Shown here one piece after another: positions 8,623 to 17,186 of a stretch of 36,466 bases of DNA (position 1 is the stretch's first letter; each line of letters begins with the position of its first letter). A program made the translations under genes and the position numbers. Origin of the DNA: an uncultured Microbulbifer sp. (lineage in GTDB: Bacteria; Pseudomonadota; Gammaproteobacteria; Pseudomonadales; Cellvibrionaceae); contig NZ_CAJXKH010000029.1 of assembly GCF_913055755.1 (NCBI RefSeq), positions 1-36,466 on the forward strand, read 5' to 3'. The notes beneath the pieces are model-generated. The model ran no database searches. It worked only from the letters and a program-made list of their open reading frames with translations, and was not told the origin of the DNA.

Positions 8623-8636
8623 TTGACCTGGATCAA
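8623..8636 (-). promoter_or_regulatory. FNR/Anr box of the hemerythrin gene
   Basis: Read on the minus strand: TTGAT-CCAG-GTCAA, one base from the consensus. The spacing to the gene start allows a class II promoter starting near 8588, with an AATAGA-like -10 on the minus strand. Confidence 0.75.
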
Positions 8637-8698
8637 GTTGGGGCGGGTTGAGGAGGGGGCAGGTGCCCCCGGCCTCGCGAATGCGGGCAGGGGCGGGC

Positions 8699-8721
8699 AA
8701 AACCACGCAGTTTTTACGTGG
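8699..8721 (-). terminator. Possible terminator of the lipoprotein gene
   Basis: Minus-strand stem CCACG / CGTGG (8717-8721 with 8703-8707) followed by four T residues (A at 8699-8702 on the plus strand). The stem is short. Confidence 0.4.
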
Positions 8722-8767
8722 CCCGACAGCGAGAAGTCGGTCGGAAAAACGGTTCAGAAGAATCCGT

Positions 8768-9190
8768 TCAGAAAAAATAGTCTTCCAGTTCGATCTTTTC
8801 CCAGTCGTAGACTTGCTGCTCACCGCGGGCGGTGATCAGGCTGACTTTCTCTGCGGCGATGCACTGGGACCAGTCCACCTTGTTGATGTCCACCAGTTCC
8901 GCGTCGTTGCCCACACGCACGATGGCATCGTCCCATACCTGGGTGCATTCCTGCGGCACCTCGCCTTCGATGGCCAGCTGCTTGCCCACGTAGCGCCCGT
9001 ATCGCAGCTGCGGCATGGCATTCAGGAAATACTTGTCATTCTGGCTCTGCAGATAGAACTTGCCGTCTTCCTCGACGACGGTGCCGCGCACGCTGACGGT
9101 TTCTACCGGATTGTTTGCACAAGCGGTGAGCATCAGTGTGGCAAGGCTGCCAATGGCCAGTGCGGCCAGGGATTTTTTGCAAATAGGCAC
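8768..9190 (-). CDS. Small putative lipoprotein of unknown function
   Basis: 140 residues. It has a charged N-terminus, a hydrophobic segment (SLAALAIGSLATLMLTAC) and a lipobox LTAC, so it is predicted to be lipidated at Cys24 and anchored in a membrane facing the periplasm. The mature part is acidic with a few aromatic residues (KFYLQSQNDKYFLN) and ends in EDYFF; I recognise no family. The start is GTG at 9190-9188, with a purine-rich Shine-Dalgarno (AGGGGG) seven bases upstream on the minus strand. Its promoter region lies back-to-back with that of glyA. A bacterial OB-fold type small lipoprotein is possible but not shown. Confidence 0.75.
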   Translation of the reverse strand: MPICKKSLAALAIGSLATLMLTACANNPVETVSVRGTVVEEDGKFYLQSQNDKYFLNAMPQLRYGRYVGKQLAIEGEVPQECTQVWDDAIVRVGNDAELVDINKVDWSQCIAAEKVSLITARGEQQVYDWEKIELEDYFF

Positions 9191-9313
9191 AGTGGGTCCC
9201 CCTGTATCATTGTTGTAACGGTCGCCAGCCGGTTAAAGGTATTGTCGGCGGCGGCCGTCGAACCATAGCAACAGAATGGTTAAGGTCTGGTGACAGAAAT
9301 GTTGCGGCCGGCA

Positions 9314-9346
9314 GCCGCCAGGGGATCCGGCCCCTGCTGGCGCTTT
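9314..9346 (+). terminator. Orphan intrinsic terminator upstream of glyA
   Basis: Stem CAGGGG (9319-9324) / CCCCTG (9331-9336) extended past a mismatch by GCCG / TGGC and followed by six T residues. The only upstream neighbour is transcribed leftwards, so a short plus-strand transcript may end here. Confidence 0.6.
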
Positions 9347-9420
9347 TTTCAACAATGCGCGTCACTGCTGCAACTTGAGCGAGGTGGGGCGCTGTATTGA
9401 ATTTGTTTCACGTACACCCT

Positions 9421-9451
9421 TTGCACCGTCGCCTGCCCCTTGGTGTACAAT
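9421..9451 (+). promoter_or_regulatory. Candidate sigma-70 promoter of glyA
   Basis: TTGCAC (9421-9426) and TACAAT (9446-9451), 19 bases apart. This would leave a 5' leader of roughly 93 bases before the glyA ATG. Confidence 0.5.
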
Positions 9452-9550
9452 GCGCGCCTTTCTGAGGTGGGGGACTGGTCAGACGGATCGGTATTCGCCC
9501 CCGTCGAGATTATGCTTAGTCGCTGTTAGCGCCTTACCCGAGGGAAAACC

Positions 9551-10816
9551 ATGTTTGATAAATCAGTCACGCTTGCCTCTTACGATGCCGAAGTCTGGGA
9601 TGCAATTCAGGAGGAAGACCGTCGCCAGGAAGAACACATCGAGCTGATCGCCTCGGAAAACTACACCAGCCCGCAGGTGATGGAAGCCCAGGGCTCCAGC
9701 CTGACCAACAAGTACGCGGAAGGCTACCCGGGCAAGCGCTACTACGGCGGCTGTGAATACGTGGACAAGGTGGAAACCCTGGCCATCGAGCGCGCCAAAG
9801 CGCTGTTTGGCGCCGATTACGCCAACGTCCAGCCCCACTCCGGCTCCCAGGCCAACGCCGCGGTCTACCAGGCCCTGTGCGCCCCGGGCGACACCGTACT
9901 GGGCATGAGCCTGGCCCACGGCGGCCACCTGACCCACGGCGCCAAGGTGAACTTCTCCGGCAAGATCTACAACGCGGTGCAGTACGGCCTGAACCCGGAA
10001 ACCGGCGAGGTGGACTACGAGGAAGTGGAGCGCCTGGCGCTGGAACACAAGCCGAAGATGATCGTGGCCGGCTTCTCCGCCTACAGCCGCATCATGGACT
10101 GGGCCAGGTTCCGCGAGATCGCCGACAAGGTTGGCGCCTACCTGATGGTGGATATGGCTCACGTGGCCGGCCTGGTTGCAGCGGGCGTTTACCCGTCCCC
10201 GGTACCCCACGCCGACGTGGTGACCTCCACCACTCACAAGACCCTGCGCGGTCCCCGCGGCGGTATCATCATTGCCAAGGCCAATGAAGAGATCGAGAAG
10301 AAACTGAACAGCGCGGTATTCCCGGGCGGTCAGGGCGGCCCGCTGATGCACGTGATCGCGGCCAAGGCGGTTTCCTTCAAGGAAGCCATGACCCCGGAAT
10401 ACAAGGCCTACCAGAAGAAGGTGGTCGAGAATGCCCGCGCCATGGCGGAGACCTTCAAGGATCGCGGTATCAACATCGTTTCCGGTGGCACCGACGACCA
10501 CCTGATGCTGGTGGACCTGATCGGCAAGGAATACACCGGTAAGGATGCGGACGAAGCCCTGGGCAACGCCAACATCACCGTGAACAAGAACGCGGTCCCC
10601 AACGACCCGCGCTCCCCGTTCATCACCAGCGGCCTGCGTGTGGGCACCCCGGCCATCACCACCCGCGGTTTCGGCGTGGAAGAGACCAAGCAGCTCACCA
10701 ACTGGATCTGCGACGTGCTCGACGCGCTGGAGAAGGGCGATGCGCAAGGCACCATCGCGGAGGTGAAAGCCAAAGTACTGGAAATCTGTGCCAAGTTCCC
10801 CGTATACAAGGTGTAA
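9551..10816 (+). CDS. glyA: Serine hydroxymethyltransferase
   Basis: PLP enzyme that interconverts serine and glycine and charges tetrahydrofolate with a one-carbon unit. At 421 residues it has the usual bacterial length. Visible hallmarks are [13 protein letters not shown] near the start, [14 protein letters not shown], the PLP-lysine segment [16 protein letters not shown] (the lysine follows TTH), [11 protein letters not shown] and the C-terminal substrate-binding [13 protein letters not shown]. Soluble. The codon use is strongly biased to C-ending codons, as expected for a highly expressed gene. glyA just upstream of nrdR-rib genes is a common gammaproteobacterial order. A strong terminator follows. 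Confidence 0.98.
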   Translation: MFDKSVTLASYDAEVWDAIQEEDRRQEEHIELIASENYTSPQVMEAQGSSLTNKYAEGYPGKRYYGGCEYVDKVETLAIERAKALFGADYANVQPHSGSQANAAVYQALCAPGDTVLGMSLAHGGHLTHGAKVNFSGKIYNAVQYGLNPETGEVDYEEVERLALEHKPKMIVAGFSAYSRIMDWARFREIADKVGAYLMVDMAHVAGLVAAGVYPSPVPHADVVTSTTHKTLRGPRGGIIIAKANEEIEKKLNSAVFPGGQGGPLMHVIAAKAVSFKEAMTPEYKAYQKKVVENARAMAETFKDRGINIVSGGTDDHLMLVDLIGKEYTGKDADEALGNANITVNKNAVPNDPRSPFITSGLRVGTPAITTRGFGVEETKQLTNWICDVLDALEKGDAQGTIAEVKAKVLEICAKFPVYKV

Positions 10817-10863
10817 GTAGGGCGGGGCAGCAGAAGGCTGTCCCGCAAGCACAATGTTCCGAG

Positions 10864-10890
10864 AAACGGCTCCATAGGGAGCCGTTTTTC
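10864..10890 (+). terminator. Intrinsic terminator of glyA
   Basis: AACGGCTCC (10865-10873) / GGAGCCGTT (10878-10886) stem with a short loop, followed by a T-tract, 48 bases after the stop codon. Confidence 0.9.
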
Positions 10891-11195
10891 GTTGTGGGGG
10901 ATACAAAGCGGAGAAATGATCTGTATCGCTGTGAAATGGCGCGCGGTTTCTGGTTTAATACGCCACCTTCAAAGCCGAATTAAGCTTCGGTTTCTGCTTC
11001 GGCAGAATTGCGGCGCAGTTTTTGCACCGCACAGCGATAGCACCGGGATGTGCTGCTTAACGCCTCGTCACCCGCTACAGGGGGCGGGCAATTCGGATCC
11101 AAGCGGTTTCAGGGTTCGACGCTTCCGGCAGCGCGGGACTGCACTGCAGGGGCCTGAATGAACCGCGCAGCGCAGCTGCCGAGCGAGGGAATAGC
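10891..11195 (+). other. Intergenic region upstream of the polyamine-binding protein
   Basis: About 305 bases without a convincing gene. It ends with a usable ribosome binding site (GAGGGAATAGC before the ATG at 11196). No regulator box or repeat was recognised. Confidence 0.5.
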
Positions 11196-12293
11196 ATGCA
11201 TCCGGTAATCCGCCAATTTGTTTCATGGTTTCTGCTGGTTGGGCTCTGTCAGTGCGTCCAGGCGAAAGAGTTGTACTTCGCCAACTGGTCGGAATACATC
11301 GCCGAAGACACCATTGCCGGGTTCGAAGCGGCGACCGGTATCAAGGTGCACTACTTCGAGTTCGACGATATCGAAGAGTTGGAGCAGGTGTGGCTGACAG
11401 ACGGCCGCCAGTTCGACATCATCGTTCCCAGCTCCGACAACATCCCCGCCTACATCGCCGCCGGCAAATTGCAGAAGCTGGACCGCAACCGCATCGACGG
11501 CTGGTCCCGCAACGACCCCAAATTCATGCGGCGCCTGGAGCAGTCTGACCCGGGCAATGCGTATGCTTTCCCTTACCTGTGGGGCACCGTGGGTATCGGC
11601 TACAACGTCCAGGCGGTGGAGAAAGCTTTCGGTGGTGTGCTGCCGGAAGACAGCTGGAGCCTGCTGTTTGAGCCGGAAAACCTCAGCAAGCTCGACCACT
11701 GCAACGCCACCCTGATGCGCTCGCCGGAAGAAATCTTCGACGTTGCCCAGAACTACCTCGGCAAGGACCCCAACAGCATGAGCGTCGCGCACCAGTACCT
11801 GGTGGCGAACCTGCTGGCCAAGGTCCGCCTGTATATTACGGATTTCGATTCCGGCGAATACATGGAAGACCTGGCCAGCGGCAAGCGCTGTATCGCGCAC
11901 GGCTGGAGCGGTGACGTGCTGGAGGCCCAGCGGCAGGCGGAGGAGGCCGGCAAGCCGTTCGACATCCGCTACATCATGCCGAAAGAGGGTTTCCCGCTGT
12001 GGGTCGATGTGGTTGCGATGCCCGCCAACGCGCAGAATGTTGACGCCGCCTATCAGTTCATCAATTACCTGATGCAGCCGAGCGTGATTGCCAAAATCAG
12101 CAATGAAACCCAGTACGCCAACGCTAACCTGGCGGCCCAGGAACTGGTGGATCCCGAGCTCCGCAACAACCCCATCGTTTACCCCGGCCCGGAAGTGATC
12201 GAGCGCACCTGGATCTCCTCTGCCACCAAACCCAATGTGCTGGCCCTGCGACAGAAGCTGTGGCAGCGGATTATCGAGCGCGAAGCGCTCTGA
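11196..12293 (+). CDS. Periplasmic polyamine-type ABC transporter binding protein (PotF/PotD-like)
   Basis: 365 residues with an N-terminal signal peptide (hydrophobic WFLLVGLCQCVQA, cleavage near residue 23). The mature protein opens with KELYFANWSEYIAEDTIAGF, the PotF/PotD signature for spermidine/putrescine-binding proteins. Later come FDIIVPSSDNI, AYAFPYLWGTVGIGYN, IAHGWSGDVLEAQ and FPLWVDVVAMPANAQN, all family hallmarks. It would capture polyamines in the periplasm for an ABC importer. No permease or ATPase gene is nearby, so it is an orphan here; a partner may be encoded elsewhere, or it may act as a sensor protein. The specific ligand cannot be told from sequence alone. Confidence 0.88.
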   Translation: MHPVIRQFVSWFLLVGLCQCVQAKELYFANWSEYIAEDTIAGFEAATGIKVHYFEFDDIEELEQVWLTDGRQFDIIVPSSDNIPAYIAAGKLQKLDRNRIDGWSRNDPKFMRRLEQSDPGNAYAFPYLWGTVGIGYNVQAVEKAFGGVLPEDSWSLLFEPENLSKLDHCNATLMRSPEEIFDVAQNYLGKDPNSMSVAHQYLVANLLAKVRLYITDFDSGEYMEDLASGKRCIAHGWSGDVLEAQRQAEEAGKPFDIRYIMPKEGFPLWVDVVAMPANAQNVDAAYQFINYLMQPSVIAKISNETQYANANLAAQELVDPELRNNPIVYPGPEVIERTWISSATKPNVLALRQKLWQRIIEREAL

Positions 12294-12406
12294 CCTCTCT
12301 GGGCTCTCTGGCCTATAGCCGTGAGCCCGCTGGGGAGTGGGGATGCAGGCCTATTTGACTGTCGTGTGGTAAACTGCCGCGCAATTTCTGATAGGGCCCA
12401 CTCTCC

Positions 12407-12889
12407 ATGCACTGTCCTTTCTGCAGCGCAGATGAAACCAAAGTCGTAGACTCCCGCCTGGTGGCCGATGGCGACCAGGTGCGCCGTCGTCGCGAGTGCC
12501 TGCAGTGCCACGAGCGCTTCACTACCTTCGAGACCGCCGAACTGGTCCTGCCGCGGGTCGTCAAACAGAACGGCCAGCGCGAACCCTTCAACGAAGACAA
12601 GCTCCGCGCCGGCATCCAGCGCGCGGTAGAAAAACGCCCGGTCAGCACCGAGCGGGTGGAAGCTGCCGTTTCCCAGATCAAGCACGCCCTGCAGGCCACC
12701 GGCGAGCGCGAACTCCCCGCCATGCGTATCGGCGAGCTGGTGATGGAGCAGCTGCGGGAGCTGGACCAGGTAGCCTATGTGCGCTTCGCCTCCGTCTATC
12801 GCCGCTTTGAGGACGTCAGCGATTTCAGTGACGAAATCGAACGCCTCAACACCCGCGGCAAGTCCTCCACGGAATCCGGGGAGGCATGA
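12407..12889 (+). CDS. nrdR: Transcriptional repressor NrdR
   Basis: 160-residue repressor of ribonucleotide reductase genes. It has an N-terminal zinc ribbon with C3, C6, C31 and C34 (HCPFC and ECLQCHERF), followed by an ATP-cone domain ([20 protein letters not shown]) that senses ATP/dATP. It overlaps ribD by four bases (ATGA), so it is the first gene of the nrdR-rib-nusB-thiL-pgpA run. In other gammaproteobacteria nrdR sits in exactly this position. No NrdR box was seen in its own upstream region. Confidence 0.97.
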   Translation: MHCPFCSADETKVVDSRLVADGDQVRRRRECLQCHERFTTFETAELVLPRVVKQNGQREPFNEDKLRAGIQRAVEKRPVSTERVEAAVSQIKHALQATGERELPAMRIGELVMEQLRELDQVAYVRFASVYRRFEDVSDFSDEIERLNTRGKSSTESGEA

Positions 12890-14016
12890 TGACGCCGAGA
12901 GAACTGATGGCCCGCGCCATTCAGCTGGCGGAGCGCGGCCTCTTTACCACCATGCCCAACCCCCGCGTCGGCTGCGTCATCGCCGACGAGCAGGGCAATA
13001 TCCTCGGCGAGGGCTGGCACCAGCGCGCCGGCGAAGGACATGCGGAGGTGGAAGCGCTGAAGGCTGCCGGCGACAAGGCCCGGGGCAATATCGCCTACGT
13101 CACCCTGGAACCCTGCAGTCACAGCGGCAAGACCGGCCCCTGCACCGAGGCGCTGATCGCCGCCGGTGTGGCCAAGGTGGTGTACGGCATGCAGGACCCG
13201 AATCCGCAGGTCAGCGGGAATGGGTTACAAAAACTGCGCGATGCGGGCATTGAAGTGGAAGGTCCGTTGCTGGAAGAATCCTGCCGCGCGCTGAACCCCG
13301 GGTTTATCAAGCGCATGAGCCTGGGCCTGCCGCTGGTGCGGACCAAGTCGGCCATGAGCATCGACGGCCGTACCGCCATGGCCAGCGGCGAGTCCAAATG
13401 GGTCACCGGCCCCGCGGCCCGCGCCGATGTACAGCGCCTGCGCGCGCGCAGCTGCGCAATCGTTACCGGCGTCGACACGGTGCGCCACGACAACCCGAAT
13501 ATGAATGTGCGCGCCGACGAAATCGCCCTGGAGATGCTCGCCGCGGAAGCCGCGGCGGAAAAGCAGCCGCTGCGGGTGATCGTGGACAGCAAGCTGCGCA
13601 CTCCCGCGAAAGCCTTTATTTTGCAGGGTGACGCCCCCACATTGGTGGTCACCACCAGTGGTGCCGACAGCGAGCGCAAGGCGCGGCTGCAAAAGGCTGG
13701 CGCCGAAGTCATTGAATTGCCGGCGGACCAGAATGGCCGGGTGCACCTGGGTGAGCTGCTGAAAGAGCTGGCGCGCCGGGAGTGCAACGAGGTGCTGGTG
13801 GAGAGCGGCGCGACCCTTTCGGGCGAGTTTATGTACCAGGGCCATGTGGACGAAATCATCGTCTATATGGCGCCCAAGATTCTCGGCTCCAGCGCGCGGC
13901 CGCTGTTCGAGCTGCCGATCGCGCGCATGGGCTCCATGCTGCCGATCACCATTACCGATATGCGCGCAGTCGGCCACGACTGGCGCATCACCGCAACGAC
14001 CGATATAGAGCGCTGA
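12886..14016 (+). CDS. ribD: Bifunctional riboflavin biosynthesis deaminase/reductase
   Basis: Carries out the second and third steps of riboflavin synthesis: deamination of the pyrimidine ring, then NADPH-dependent reduction of the ribosyl side chain. In the 376-residue product the deaminase domain has zinc ligands H52 (GHAEVEAL, with E54 catalytic), C77 and C86 ([12 protein letters not shown]). The reductase half begins near residue 150 with [15 protein letters not shown] and contains [19 protein letters not shown] and [13 protein letters not shown]. The start overlaps the nrdR stop and the end overlaps the ribE start, so translation is probably coupled. Confidence 0.97.
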   Translation: MMTPRELMARAIQLAERGLFTTMPNPRVGCVIADEQGNILGEGWHQRAGEGHAEVEALKAAGDKARGNIAYVTLEPCSHSGKTGPCTEALIAAGVAKVVYGMQDPNPQVSGNGLQKLRDAGIEVEGPLLEESCRALNPGFIKRMSLGLPLVRTKSAMSIDGRTAMASGESKWVTGPAARADVQRLRARSCAIVTGVDTVRHDNPNMNVRADEIALEMLAAEAAAEKQPLRVIVDSKLRTPAKAFILQGDAPTLVVTTSGADSERKARLQKAGAEVIELPADQNGRVHLGELLKELARRECNEVLVESGATLSGEFMYQGHVDEIIVYMAPKILGSSARPLFELPIARMGSMLPITITDMRAVGHDWRITATTDIER

Positions 14017-14678
14017 TGTTTACAGGAATCGTAGAGGCTGTTGGTGAGATTACCGCACTGCAACCCAGCGGCGGCGACCTGCGTGTGCGGGTAAAAACCG
14101 GCAAGCTGGATCTCTCCGACGTGAAACTCGGCGACAGCATCGCTACCAATGGGGTCTGCCTGACGGTGGTGGATCTGCCCGGCGACGGTTACTGGGCGGA
14201 TGTGTCTGCAGAGACCCTGGCGGTTGCCACTGTGGGTAACTGGAAGCTGGGGGACAGGGTCAATCTGGAAAAGGCGCTCACCCCGCAGACCCGCCTCGGC
14301 GGTCATATGGTAAGTGGCCATGTGGATGGTATCGGCGAGGTGGTGTGGCGCAAGACCACCGCCCGCGCCGAGCAGTTCCGCCTGCGCGCCCCGGATGAGC
14401 TGGCCAAATATATCGCCCACAAGGGCTCGATTACCGTGGATGGCACCAGTCTGACGGTCAATGCGGTAGATGGCGCCGAATTCGAACTCACCATTGTGCC
14501 CCATACCATCGCGGAAACCGTGATCGGTGGCTATCAGGCGGGCAGCAAGGTGAACCTGGAAGTGGACCTGATTGCGCGCTACCTGGAGCGGCTACTCTTG
14601 GGAGATGCCGCCGCCAAGTCGAAGGAAGATGGGCTGACCATGGAATTTCTGGCCCAGCACGGGTTTTACAAGGCCTGA
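14016..14678 (+). CDS. ribE: Riboflavin synthase, alpha subunit
   Basis: Dismutates two 6,7-dimethyl-8-ribityllumazine molecules to riboflavin. The ATG at 14016 overlaps the ribD stop (ATGA) and yields the invariant N-terminus [12 protein letters not shown]; the open frame further upstream is an accident. The 220-residue protein shows two repeated lumazine-binding barrels. The first has the conserved NGVCLTVV and GGHMVSGHVDG; the second has GSITVDGTSLTVN and the C-terminal trimer helix with ARYLERLL. A palindromic repeat element separates it from ribB. Confidence 0.97.
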   Translation: MFTGIVEAVGEITALQPSGGDLRVRVKTGKLDLSDVKLGDSIATNGVCLTVVDLPGDGYWADVSAETLAVATVGNWKLGDRVNLEKALTPQTRLGGHMVSGHVDGIGEVVWRKTTARAEQFRLRAPDELAKYIAHKGSITVDGTSLTVNAVDGAEFELTIVPHTIAETVIGGYQAGSKVNLEVDLIARYLERLLLGDAAAKSKEDGLTMEFLAQHGFYKA

Positions 14679-14715
14679 TACCGAAGAATTGGGATAGTGG
14701 CTCCTGGCCACCGTG

Positions 14716-14839
14716 GTGGCGGCCCTGCCATCGGGTGACCATTTGCAGGACACGCCGTGAACCCATCCCTGGGGGCTCTTCGAAAAAGTCCCTTTTTTCG
14801 AAGGTCCTGCAAATGGTCACCCGATGTCAGCGCCTTCGC
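14716..14839 (+). repeat. Nested palindromic repeat element, copy 1
   Basis: 124-bp element between ribE and ribB. Ends GTGGCGG (14716) and CCTTCGC (to 14839). The outer arms are a perfect 22-bp inverted repeat (14730-14751 with 14804-14825). The conserved core has hairpin CCCA-TCCC-TGGG (14762-14773), followed by an inner hairpin TTCGAAAAAG-TCCC-TTTTTTCGAA (14779-14802). Confidence 0.92.
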
Positions 14840-14911
14840 ATCATGGGTGTGTGCCATGAATAGATTTCGAAAGGTGAGAGCATTGACCTCATCGAGCAAA
14901 CTAGAGGTTTT

Positions 14912-16027
14912 ATGGAACTGAATAGCGTTGAAGAACTGATCGACGATATCCGTCAGGGCAAAATGGTTATCCTGATGGATGACGAAGATCGCGAGAACGA
15001 GGGTGACCTCGTGATCGCCGCCGAGCAGGTGCGCCCGGAAGACATCAACTTCATGGCCACCCACGCCCGCGGCCTGATCTGCCTGACCCTCACCGGCGAC
15101 CGCTGCGAACAGCTCGACCTGCCGCTGATGTCTCGCGACAACGGCGCCCAGTTCAGCACCAACTTCACCGTTTCCATCGAAGCCGCCGAGGGCGTTACTA
15201 CCGGTATTTCTGCCGCCGACCGCGCGCGCACCATTCGCGCTGCCGTCGCCCGCAATGCCAAGCCGTCCGACATCGTGCAGCCCGGGCATATTTTCCCGAT
15301 CAAAGCGCAGCCGGGCGGCGTACTGAGCCGCGCCGGCCACACCGAAGCGGGTTGCGACCTCGCGCGCCTGGCCGGTTTTGAACCCGCCGCTGCCATCGTC
15401 GAAATCATGAATGAAGACGGCACCATGGCGCGTCGCCCGGATCTGGAAAAGTTCGCGAAAGAACACAACCTCAAGATCGGTACCATCGCCGACCTGATCA
15501 ACTACCGCGCCCTCAACGAGAAAACTGTCGAGTGCGTAAACGAGCGCAAGGTGCATACCGAGTTCGGTGAGTTCAAACTCCGCACCTACCTCGACAAGGC
15601 CCGTCGCGAACGCCACTTCGCGTTTTCGCTCGGCGATTTCACTCCGGAAGAGCCCACCCTGGTGCGGGTACACGTCGCCAGCACCCTGCGCGATGTTTTC
15701 AGCCTGCGCCGTGGCGATGAGAAGTTCGAACCCTGGACTTTCCGCAGCGCACTGAAAAAAGTCGCGGAAGAGGGCAAGGGTGTGGTTGTGGTGATCTGCC
15801 ACAATGAAACCACCGAAGAGATCGAAGAGAGCATCGACTGGCTGATCAGCGGCAAGCAGCAGCGCCCGAGCCAGGACCTGGTATACAAACAGGTCGGCAC
15901 CGGCTCGCAGATCCTGCGGGACCTGAAGGTGCGCAAGATGCGCCTGCTGAGCGCTCCGTTCAAATTCAGCGCCATCTCCGGTTTCGACCTGGAAGTGGAG
16001 GAGTATCTGAACGCAGACGAGATCTGA
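14912..16027 (+). CDS. ribB: 3,4-dihydroxy-2-butanone 4-phosphate synthase with degenerate GTP cyclohydrolase II domain
   Basis: The N-terminal ~205 residues form an intact DHBP synthase that makes the four-carbon unit of riboflavin from ribulose 5-phosphate: [11 protein letters not shown] (23-33), [18 protein letters not shown] and [15 protein letters not shown]. The C-terminal ~165 residues align with GTP cyclohydrolase II but have lost its zinc site: where RibA has C54, C65 and C67, this protein has S257, R267 and D269. The RQEGRGIGL segment is also gone. So it resembles RibBA in layout but should have only RibB activity; a complete ribA is at 19329. Flanked on both sides by palindromic elements. 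No FMN riboswitch was found upstream. Confidence 0.95.
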   Translation: MELNSVEELIDDIRQGKMVILMDDEDRENEGDLVIAAEQVRPEDINFMATHARGLICLTLTGDRCEQLDLPLMSRDNGAQFSTNFTVSIEAAEGVTTGISAADRARTIRAAVARNAKPSDIVQPGHIFPIKAQPGGVLSRAGHTEAGCDLARLAGFEPAAAIVEIMNEDGTMARRPDLEKFAKEHNLKIGTIADLINYRALNEKTVECVNERKVHTEFGEFKLRTYLDKARRERHFAFSLGDFTPEEPTLVRVHVASTLRDVFSLRRGDEKFEPWTFRSALKKVAEEGKGVVVVICHNETTEEIEESIDWLISGKQQRPSQDLVYKQVGTGSQILRDLKVRKMRLLSAPFKFSAISGFDLEVEEYLNADEI

Positions 16028-16065
16028 AAGATTTAAAAGCGGTTAGGAAAACTCAAAACTTCAAA

Positions 16066-16186
16066 TCGAAGGCGGAGTGCCGGGGAAGGGTTTTCAGGAG
16101 CGTCGGCAACAGGATGTTGCCGCCGCAGCGCCCAGGGATGGGTTCACAGCGGTCCTGAAAACCCTTCCCCGGTGCTCTGCCGCCAC
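16066..16186 (-). repeat. Nested palindromic repeat element, copy 2 (reverse orientation)
   Basis: 121-bp element between ribB and ribH, inverted relative to copy 1. Ends TCGAAGG (16066-16072) and CCGCCAC (to 16186). Arms are a perfect 20-bp inverted repeat (16080-16099 with 16153-16172) of a sequence unrelated to that of copy 1. Inner hairpin GGCAAC-AGGAT-GTTGCC (16105-16121); core hairpin CCCA-GGGA-TGGG (16131-16142). Confidence 0.92.
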
Positions 16187-16242
16187 TGCCCCAGTTCCGA
16201 AGCACCAAGTGGACTGACAGTGAACAAGCAGACAATGGAAAA

Positions 16243-16719
16243 ATGACCATGAGCAATATCAAAGTGATCGAAGGGGATTTCGTAGGCAGCACCGGTAAGT
16301 ACGCACTGCTGGTCAGCCGCTGGAACAGCTTTGTTGTAGAAAGCCTGAAGGACGGCGCACTGGATACCCTGCGTCGCAAAGGCATCAAAGAAGAAGATAT
16401 CACCATCTACTACGCCCCCGGCGCCTTCGAATTCCCGCTCGCCGCGCAGAAAATTGCCGAAAGCAAAAAGTTCGACGCAGTGATTGCGCTGGGCGCCGTC
16501 ATCCGCGGCGGCACCCCGCACTTCGAATACGTCGCCGGCGAATGTACCAAAGGCCTCGCCCAGGTATCCATGAACACCGGCATCCCTGTGACCTTTGGCG
16601 TACTCACCGTAGACTCCATTGAACAGGCCATCGAACGCTCCGGCACCAAAGCCGGCAACAAAGGCTGCGAAGCTGCGGAAACCGCCCTGGAAATGGTTTC
16701 CCTGCTGGGCAAAATCTGA
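16243..16719 (+). CDS. ribH: 6,7-dimethyl-8-ribityllumazine synthase
   Basis: Condenses the pyrimidine and the four-carbon unit to the lumazine, the penultimate step of riboflavin synthesis. The 158-residue length is standard. Motifs are VVSRWN-like LVSRWNSF, the substrate loop [30 protein letters not shown] with the catalytic His, and [24 protein letters not shown]. Two adjacent in-frame ATGs (16243 and 16249) are possible; the spacing to the GGA of the ribosome binding site slightly favours the second. nusB follows 16 bases later. Confidence 0.97.
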   Translation: MTMSNIKVIEGDFVGSTGKYALLVSRWNSFVVESLKDGALDTLRRKGIKEEDITIYYAPGAFEFPLAAQKIAESKKFDAVIALGAVIRGGTPHFEYVAGECTKGLAQVSMNTGIPVTFGVLTVDSIEQAIERSGTKAGNKGCEAAETALEMVSLLGKI

Positions 16720-16735
16720 TTGAGACTGAACTGAG

Positions 16736-17176
16736 ATGACCGTAACCGCATCCGCCCGCCGCAAGGCCCGTCACTACGCCATGCAGGCCCTGTACCAGTG
16801 GCAAATGGCCGGCGCCAGCCTGAACGCCATTGAAGCCGAGTTTCATGCCGACAACGACATGAGCAAAACCGACGTGGCCTACTTTCGCGAACTGTTCCAC
16901 GGTGTAGCGAAAAACCTCGACGAAATCGAAGGCGCCTACAGCCAGTACCTCGACCGCGACGTGGAAGAACTGGACCCGGTGTCCCGCGCCCTGCTGCGCA
17001 TGTCCACCTATGAATTGAAAAACCGTATCGACGTCCCCTACAAGGTCGTCATCAACGAAGCCGTCGCGCTGGCGAAAAAATTCGGTCCCACCGACGCCTT
17101 CAAATTTATCAACGGCATCCTCGACAAGGTTGCGGCCAAAGAGCGCAGCGTCGAAGTCAAAGCCGACAAAGGCTGA
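16736..17176 (+). CDS. nusB: Transcription antitermination factor NusB
   Basis: 146-residue all-helical RNA-binding protein that with NusE (S10) binds boxA of rRNA operons and suppresses termination. Hallmarks are the N-terminal arginine-rich [17 protein letters not shown] and the C-terminal [27 protein letters not shown] and [16 protein letters not shown]. It lies directly after ribH, as in many proteobacteria, with thiL ten bases downstream. Confidence 0.97.
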   Translation: MTVTASARRKARHYAMQALYQWQMAGASLNAIEAEFHADNDMSKTDVAYFRELFHGVAKNLDEIEGAYSQYLDRDVEELDPVSRALLRMSTYELKNRIDVPYKVVINEAVALAKKFGPTDAFKFINGILDKVAAKERSVEVKADKG

Positions 17177-17186
17177 TTGAGCAGCC

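Larger units (their letters stand above)
9191..9550 (+). other. Divergent intergenic region, lipoprotein gene / glyA
   Basis: 360 bases without a gene. It holds an orphan plus-strand terminator (9314-9346), a plausible glyA promoter (9421-9451) and the glyA ribosome binding site (GAGGG just before 9551). I see no glycine riboswitch fold. Confidence 0.6.

Noticed and set aside
10892..11161. 89-codon frame after the glyA terminator
   Set aside because: The start overlaps the terminator region, there is no ribosome binding site, and the composition is Arg/Cys rich as expected for non-coding GC-rich DNA.
14840..14911. FMN riboswitch before ribB
   Set aside because: I looked for the conserved RFN segments in the ribE-ribB gap. 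The gap is filled by repeat copy 1 plus ~70 bases that do not show the RFN pattern.
14716..16186. The palindromic elements as simple intrinsic terminators
   Set aside because: Copies 1 and 2 lie inside the rib operon, the outer arms are not followed by T-tracts, and the element has conserved ends and core beyond a stem-loop.
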